From: Ardenticatenales bacterium
GTDB taxonomy: Bacteria; Chloroflexota; Anaerolineae; Epilineales; Epilineaceae
Length of the DNA stretch: 64,000 nt
Direction of reading: 5' to 3'
NCBI GenBank assembly: GCA_020853525.1
Contig: JADYYS010000055.1
Coordinates: 47,118-111,117 of the forward strand
Below, piece by piece: positions 58,990 to 64,000 of this stretch (within the stretch, counting starts at the first letter, position 1; each line of letters begins with the position of its first letter). Position numbers and translations under genes: made by a program. The notes beneath the pieces are model-generated. The model was not told the origin of the DNA, made no database searches, and worked only from the letters and a program-made list of their open reading frames with translations.

Positions 58990-61059
58990 ATGTTGGGATC
59001 GAACACGCTGCGAAACCTTCGGAGCAACGTCGCCGGAGAGTGGCAGCGCATCCGCGACTACGACTGGCTGAAGTGGGCGGCCGGCGTCGGCGACTACGTC
59101 GTGCGCGGGATCATGGCCGGGCTGTCGGCCAAGGAGTTGCGCGCGATCCTGCGCGGCGATGTCCCGACCGAGCGACCGAACCCGCGCTACCGGGCGCAGG
59201 TCAAGAGCTTCATGCTCCACCTCCGCCCGAAGTACTACCAGCGCGGCAGCACGTGGTTCACCCACACCTGGCGGCTCGGATGGTTCGCGACGTACTTCTT
59301 CGTCGTCGAGACGATCACCGGCCTGATCCTCATGCTCTTCTACGCCCCGACGCCCGAACGGGCGTACGGCGACATGCTCTACATCCTGTCCAACGTGCCG
59401 TACGGCAAGTTCATGCGCGACATGCATCGTCTCGGCGCCGAGGGCATGGTGGCCGTCGTCATCCTGCACATGGTGCGGGTCTACTTCACGGGCAGCTACA
59501 AGAAGGAACGGGCCTTCACGTGGTTCACCGGCGTCATCCTGCTGCTCGTGACGCTGGTCCTCTCGTTCAGCGGCTACCTCCTGCCGTGGGACCAGCTGGC
59601 CTACTGGGCCGTGACCATCGGCACCTCGATGGCCGAGGCGGCGCCGGGGTTCGGCATGGAGGTGAACCTCTTGCTGCGCGGCGCCGTCGACATCTGGGCG
59701 GGCGGCCTGCTCCGGTTCTACCTGCTTCACATCTTCCTGTTGCCGCTCGTGGCGATCGTCGTCATCAGCATCCACTACTACAAGGTGTCCCGCGAGCACT
59801 CGATCAGCCTGCCGGCCGTGGTCGAGGAGGGCGACATGTCGCCCGAGGAGAAGCGACACCATGAGGAGCGGATCGACCTCATCCCGAATCTGATCATCCA
59901 CGAGCTCATGCTGACCTCGGTGGCGACGTTCCTCATGGTCGTGGCGGTGGCGACGTTCTTCTCCGCGCCGCTCGAGCAGCACGCCGATCAGGCCGTGACG
60001 CCGCTGCACACCGAGGCGCCGTGGTACTTCCTCTGGCTACAGGGCATGCTCAAGCTCGGCAGCAAGCAACTGTTCGGCATCGTCCTGCCGACGCTGATCT
60101 TCGTCGTATTGTTCGTCGTTCCCTGGATCGACCGCAACCCGCTCCGTCTTGCCAAGCGCCGCCCGGTGGCGATCGGCATCGGCGTCATGGCCTGCATCAT
60201 CATGCTCGTGCTGACCTACATGGGCACCCCGCGCTACGGCATCGAGACACCGCCGGCGCAGGACATTCTGTCGGTCTTCGTCCCGCAGACGCACCCCGGT
60301 CCGCTGCGCGAGCTGCCGTGGGACGATCTGCACACGGCGCAGACGCCCGCGGACGCAGCAGACACGCGTCTGAAACGGACGTACTACGTGTCCTACCCGG
60401 TCGGGATGGACCAGGACCCGCAGTACGCGGACCGCGACAAGTACGTCTTCGTCAACAGCCTCGACCCAGCCGACCCGGCGTTCCTGACCGGTCTGCCGCC
60501 CGACTTGGCCGACGAACCCGACTCCGAGTTCCTCCAGCTCCTCATCGCCCTCAAGGCCAAGGTCGAGGAGCAGCCGAAGTTGATCCAGCAGACCAGCGGC
60601 GCACCCAAGGCCGTGGTCACCGTCGAGTACATCCAGCCGGAGCTCAAGTGGGTGTACGCAGCCGTCTTCTGGGACGAGATGGAGCTCGACCGGGAGAAGG
60701 ACCTCACGTACATGATCCCGTTCACGGATTACGAGTTGATGCCCGACGGCTCGGTCAGGATGGATGCCGCGGGCAAGCCGGTGCAGTTGGAGCCGGCCAA
60801 GAGCAAGAAGGTCGTCTTCGACCTCGAGTACGGCGCCGAGGCGAGCGACGGCACCCGGCCGATCCTCGCGGACCCGCGGCCGCACCTCAAGGACGCGGAC
60901 GGCAACGCGATCTACTTCGAGGCCGACGGGACGCTGGAGGTGACGGACGCCCAGGGCAAGAAGTCAACGATCAGCTTGGCGGATGCGATGCCGAACATCA
61001 AGCCGAGCAAGCAGGAAGAGTACCTGGCGATCCACCGCGACTCGCAATACCACCACTAA
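58990..61059 (+). CDS. Cytochrome b (b6/subunit IV fused) with long C-terminal extension
   Basis: 689 residues. About seven membrane helices to residue ~415. Haem ligands are H-x13-H in helix B (MHRLGAEGMVAVVILHMVRV) and H-x14-H in helix D (HIFLLPLVAIVVISIHYYK); the x14 spacing is b6-like. The PEWY-like quinol motif reads TEAPWYFLWLQG. Helices 5 and on correspond to subunit IV. About 260 further residues (YYVSYPVGMDQDPQYADRDK to HRDSQYHH) form a soluble, acidic domain I do not recognise. CAGGAGCAGAAG is the ribosome-binding site. Confidence 0.93.
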   Translation: MLGSNTLRNLRSNVAGEWQRIRDYDWLKWAAGVGDYVVRGIMAGLSAKELRAILRGDVPTERPNPRYRAQVKSFMLHLRPKYYQRGSTWFTHTWRLGWFATYFFVVETITGLILMLFYAPTPERAYGDMLYILSNVPYGKFMRDMHRLGAEGMVAVVILHMVRVYFTGSYKKERAFTWFTGVILLLVTLVLSFSGYLLPWDQLAYWAVTIGTSMAEAAPGFGMEVNLLLRGAVDIWAGGLLRFYLLHIFLLPLVAIVVISIHYYKVSREHSISLPAVVEEGDMSPEEKRHHEERIDLIPNLIIHELMLTSVATFLMVVAVATFFSAPLEQHADQAVTPLHTEAPWYFLWLQGMLKLGSKQLFGIVLPTLIFVVLFVVPWIDRNPLRLAKRRPVAIGIGVMACIIMLVLTYMGTPRYGIETPPAQDILSVFVPQTHPGPLRELPWDDLHTAQTPADAADTRLKRTYYVSYPVGMDQDPQYADRDKYVFVNSLDPADPAFLTGLPPDLADEPDSEFLQLLIALKAKVEEQPKLIQQTSGAPKAVVTVEYIQPELKWVYAAVFWDEMELDREKDLTYMIPFTDYELMPDGSVRMDAAGKPVQLEPAKSKKVVFDLEYGAEASDGTRPILADPRPHLKDADGNAIYFEADGTLEVTDAQGKKSTISLADAMPNIKPSKQEEYLAIHRDSQYHH

Positions 61060-61164
61060 CCGACAGCACCACTCACCGACGCCGCGCCACCCCCGTAACC
61101 GCCGACCGCGAACCCGCCAAGCTCGTCGCGATTTCCCGCGCCGTGCTGCGGAGGAGAGAACGAC

Positions 61165-62208
61165 ATGACCCGGATCGAGATCACACTCGGCCTGCTCGCC
61201 ACGATCGGCGCCATCCTGGTGATGGGCCTGATCGGTGCGACGGAGGAAGGACGGATGGCCGGCGCCGCCCGCGGCTTCACCACCCGCAGCGTCGAGCGCG
61301 GCGCAAAGCTGTTCGACGGCCAGTGCGCGCTCTGTCACGGCCCGAATGCGGTCGGCCTCAAGTGCCCGCCGCTCGACCAGACCTCCGGCCTGCACGGCGG
61401 CAAGAATCCGGGCGTCGCATGGCGCCTCGAGGAGATGGGTTGGGAGCGCACGATGCTCTTCGAGTACATCGTGAACGTCGTGTCCAACGGCCGGAACGCC
61501 TCGACGCGGCCGTGGCAGTGGAAGGGCAACCGGGACGTCGGTCCGAGCACGGAGTCCTTGATGGCGATGCCGGCGTTCGCCCAGGCGAACAACGGGCCGC
61601 TCCGGCCGGATCAGATCCGCGACATCGCGAACTACCTGGTTGCCTTCGAGGACTTCCTCCCCGAGGATCCCGATGAGGCCAAGGCGTTCGCCGCGGCGGT
61701 GCCGAACAAGGTTTCCTCGTTCGACGACCCAGGGTTGAACCAGCGCCCGGACGGTTCCGATCCCGTCGCGCTCGGCGCGTTCCTGTTCACCGACCTCGCC
61801 TGCGCGACATGCCATGCGGTGGAAGCCGCCTCACCGCTCGTCGTCTGCCCCAACCTCAGCACGATCTGGACGACTGCCGCCGACCGCGTCGCCGACCCGG
61901 CCTACACCGGTGCCGCCGACGGCGAGGCCGCCTACATCGCCGAGTCGATCCGCAACCCGGGCGCGTTCGTCGTCAGCGGGTTCGTGAACGGCGTCATGCC
62001 CGCGACGTTCGGCACGCTGCCGGACGCCGATGTCGACGCGCTCATCGCCTATCTGAGCAAGGGTGCCTACACACCGCTCGGCGCCGGCGGCGCGATCACC
62101 GCAACGGCCGGGATCACGGCAACGGCAGGCACGACGGCCACCGCCGGCACGACGGCGACGGTCGGCCTGACGGCCACACGATCGACAACCTCGACCACCG
62201 CTCCCTGA
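61165..62208 (+). CDS. Membrane-anchored dihaem cytochrome c
   Basis: 347 residues. N-terminal membrane anchor (ITLGLLATIGAILVMGLIGA). Two haem c sites: CALCHGPNAVG near residue 55 and CATCHAVE near 214, each in a cytochrome c domain with a downstream Met (SLMAMPAF, GVMPATFG). Replaces cytochrome c1/f as electron acceptor of the bc complex. The C-terminus is a hexapeptide-like repeat (TATAGI, TATAGT, TATAGT, TATVGL) of low complexity. GGAGGAGAGAACG precedes the ATG. Ends 19 bases from the convergent ALDH gene. Confidence 0.94.
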   Translation: MTRIEITLGLLATIGAILVMGLIGATEEGRMAGAARGFTTRSVERGAKLFDGQCALCHGPNAVGLKCPPLDQTSGLHGGKNPGVAWRLEEMGWERTMLFEYIVNVVSNGRNASTRPWQWKGNRDVGPSTESLMAMPAFAQANNGPLRPDQIRDIANYLVAFEDFLPEDPDEAKAFAAAVPNKVSSFDDPGLNQRPDGSDPVALGAFLFTDLACATCHAVEAASPLVVCPNLSTIWTTAADRVADPAYTGAADGEAAYIAESIRNPGAFVVSGFVNGVMPATFGTLPDADVDALIAYLSKGAYTPLGAGGAITATAGITATAGTTATAGTTATVGLTATRSTTSTTAP

Positions 62209-62227
62209 CGACGGCGCTCCGCCGCCG

Positions 62228-63787
62228 CTACGTCGGCGTCGGTCCGCCCGAGTGGTCCGACGCGCCGTCCCCGAACGTGATCCCCTGCGCCAGCGGCAGA
62301 TCGCTGGAGTAGTTGATCGTGCACGTCTGGCGGCGCATGTAGGCCTTCCAGCTGTCCGATCCGGCCTCGCGCCCGCCGCCCGTCTCCTTCTCGCCGCCGA
62401 ACGCTCCGCCGATCTCGGCGCCCGACGTGCCGATGTTCACGTTGGCGATCCCGCAGTCCGAGCCGCATGCGGACAGAAATCGTTCCGCGATCCGCACGTT
62501 CGTCGTGAAGATTGCGCTCGAAAGGCCCTGCGGCACGGCATTGTGCAACGCGATCGCCTCGTCGAGGTCCCGATAGGGCATCACGTAGAGGATCGGTGCG
62601 AACGTCTCCTCACAGACGATTCTCGCCTGCTCCGTCATCCGGATGATCGCCGGCTCGACGAACTGCGGCCCGAGGTCCGGCCGCCGCCCGCCGCCGACGA
62701 CCAAGTCGCCGCCGATCGACTTGGCCGCTTCGATCGCCGCCATCATGTCGTCGACGGCCCGCGCGGTGACGAGCGGCCCCATGAGCGTGCCCAATTGCAG
62801 CGGGTCGCCGATCGGAACCTGGCGGTAGGCCCGGACGAGCCGCTCGGTCAGTTCGTCGACGATGGTCTCATGGACGATCAGCCGCCGCGTCGACGTGCAG
62901 CGCTGGCCCGCCGTGCCGACGGCGCCGAACAAAACGGCGCGGACCACCAGCGCCAGGTCGGCATCCTCGGCGACGACGATCCCGTTGTTGCCGCCGAGCT
63001 CGAGGATCGTCCGCCCGAAGCGCTGGGCCACGGTCTGCGCCACGTGCCGGCCGACCCGCGTCGAGCCGGTGAAGCTGATGAGCGGCAGGCGCGGGTCGCG
63101 GTTCATCCGGTCGGCCACGTCGTCGTTGCTGCCGATGACCAGCGTGAAGATGCCGGTCAGCTTGTGATCGGCCATGACCTCGTTGCAGATCCGTTGGACC
63201 GCGACGGCGCACAGCGGTGTGAGGGACGACGGCTTCCAGACCATCGTATCGCCGCAGACGGCCGCCAGGGCGGCATTCCACGACCAGACCGCCACCGGGA
63301 AATTGAACGCGCTGATGATGCCGATCGGCCCGAGCGGGTGCCACTGCTCGTACATCCGGTGGCCGGGCCGCTCCGAGTGCATGGCAAGTCCGTAGAGCTG
63401 GCGCGACAGCCCGACGCCGAAGTCGCAGATGTCGATCATCTCCTGGACCTCGCCGAGGCCCTCGGCTTTGATCTTGCCCATCTCGAGGGCCACCAGGTCG
63501 CCGAGCGGCTCCGCGTTCTGCCGGAGCGCCTGCCCCAGATCCCGCACCACCAGGCCGCGCTTGGGCGCCGGCAGCTCGCGCCAACGCTCGAACGCCGTCG
63601 CGGCCGCGCCGACGACGCGGTCGTACGTGTGCGCCGTGGCCTGGCGAACGGCGGCGATCGGAGCGCCGGTCGTCGGGTTGTGGCTGACGAGCGTGCCGCC
63701 GGCCGGGTCGGTGATCCAGCCGTCGGGTCCGGTGCAGGCGCCGGGGTTCTCGGCCGCGAGGCCGAGGGCATCGAGGATGGCCTTCAT
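62228..63787 (-). CDS. ALDH7-type aldehyde dehydrogenase (aminoadipate-semialdehyde-like)
   Basis: 519 residues from ATG 63787, with GGAGATACAC upstream. NAD-dependent. GPIGIISAFNFPVAVWSWNA, WKPSSLTPLCAVAVQRIC, FTGSTRVGRHVAQTV, catalytic Glu in ILELGGNNGIVV and Cys297 in GTAGQRCTSTRRLIVHE. GEKETGGGREAGSDSWKAYM is the ALDH7A1/antiquitin hallmark. Probable oxidation of alpha-aminoadipate semialdehyde in lysine degradation; no other lysine genes are in the window. Transcribed alone, convergent with the bc operon. Confidence 0.94.
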   Translation of the reverse strand: MKAILDALGLAAENPGACTGPDGWITDPAGGTLVSHNPTTGAPIAAVRQATAHTYDRVVGAAATAFERWRELPAPKRGLVVRDLGQALRQNAEPLGDLVALEMGKIKAEGLGEVQEMIDICDFGVGLSRQLYGLAMHSERPGHRMYEQWHPLGPIGIISAFNFPVAVWSWNAALAAVCGDTMVWKPSSLTPLCAVAVQRICNEVMADHKLTGIFTLVIGSNDDVADRMNRDPRLPLISFTGSTRVGRHVAQTVAQRFGRTILELGGNNGIVVAEDADLALVVRAVLFGAVGTAGQRCTSTRRLIVHETIVDELTERLVRAYRQVPIGDPLQLGTLMGPLVTARAVDDMMAAIEAAKSIGGDLVVGGGRRPDLGPQFVEPAIIRMTEQARIVCEETFAPILYVMPYRDLDEAIALHNAVPQGLSSAIFTTNVRIAERFLSACGSDCGIANVNIGTSGAEIGGAFGGEKETGGGREAGSDSWKAYMRRQTCTINYSSDLPLAQGITFGDGASDHSGGPTPT

Positions 63788-63819
63788 GTGTATCTCCTTC
63801 GTATCTGATTGCACGCCTC

Positions 63820-63877
63820 GTACCCCGGCACTGCGGGGTCTCCGGGTTCCCCAGACTCTACAGTGGTGGGGTACTAG
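63820..63877. repeat. Copy 2 of an interspersed hairpin repeat (nested stem)
   Basis: GTACCCC, CACTG and GTCT on the left pair in order with AGAC, CAGTG and GGGGTAC on the right, giving a three-tier hairpin of 16 pairs around CCGGGTTCCCC (63820-63874), followed by TAG. The conserved CACTGC, TCTCCGGGTTCC and GTGGTGG-K-GTACTAG blocks are shared with 3671-3737. It lies just upstream of the ALDH start. Confidence 0.7.
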
Positions 63878-63909
63878 TAGCCCGTCACATCTCGATTTGC
63901 GGACGACGA

Positions 63910-64000
63910 ACCACCGGCAGCTGAAGCTGGCCGGCTGGTGGCCTTCGGCCATTGCGCCCGCCTTCGCGGGCGCTTCGGACTTCTGGGTGCCCGCGAAGGC
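63910..64000. repeat. Inverted-repeat-rich end of the window
   Basis: GCCTTCGCGGGC (63960-63971) and GCCCGCGAAGGC (63989-64000) form a 12-base inverted repeat with a 17-base loop. Before them CCACC...GGTGG brackets CAGCT-GA-AGCTG (about 63911-63941). GCC-TTCGC-GGGC type hairpins are common REP-like elements. The array may continue past the window. No gene is seen in 63788-64000. Confidence 0.6.

Overview
This is a GC-rich bacterial chromosome segment with dense coding on both strands. Its character points to Chloroflexota, with moderate confidence. The reasons are a DnaG zinc ribbon with an extra residue between its last two cysteines, a YLPL-type tail on a large secreted protease, frequent -10 boxes six to eight bases before a start codon (leaderless mRNAs), and a Rieske / cytochrome b6-like / dihaem cytochrome c operon. 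No rRNA, tRNA, phage, insertion sequence or CRISPR array was seen.

Layout. 1-3.5 kb is a metal/redox island: a partial lipoprotein with two CHxM...C modules, a CsoR-like operator, a P1B-type copper ATPase with CPD in place of CPC, and a thioredoxin-like lipoprotein whose first active-site Cys codon is TGA (candidate selenoprotein). 3.7-8 kb holds dnaG diverging from an FMN-binding split-barrel gene and a secreted glycosidase-like gene. 8.1-12.7 kb is an ECF sigma operon with two membrane proteins that share an anti-sigma-like N-terminus. 12.9-18.2 kb has ahcY and a 1281-residue subtilase.

18.4-33 kb is a surface-glycan operon, mostly joined by 4-base ATGA/GTGA overlaps. It contains homologues of all five enzymes of the UDP-2,3-diacetamido-mannuronic acid route (WbpE, WbpD, WbpB, WbpA, WbpI order), a Wzx-like flippase, four glycosyltransferases (three of them paralogous) and, at its end, a SUI1/YciH gene. 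33-37.5 kb is a kinase / PP2C / vWA signalling triad of the TerY-P type plus a phosphoesterase. DUF218 and comM follow.

40.4-50.9 kb is the core chromosome-maintenance block: murA, mreB, rpmH, rnpA, yidD, yidC, jag, parA, parB, a perfect parS site, dnaN and recF, all on one strand and without dnaA. 51-58.3 kb is a second polysaccharide cluster: a GT4, two Wzz-like proteins (one internally duplicated), a GT2, a P-loop-less CpsD-like protein, RmlA and RmlB. 58.4-62.2 kb encodes a cytochrome bc complex, and 62.2-63.8 kb an ALDH7-type dehydrogenase on the opposite strand.

Intergenic spaces carry at least three families of palindromic or hairpin repeats, including a 20-base palindrome present four times and a nested hairpin element at both ends of the window.
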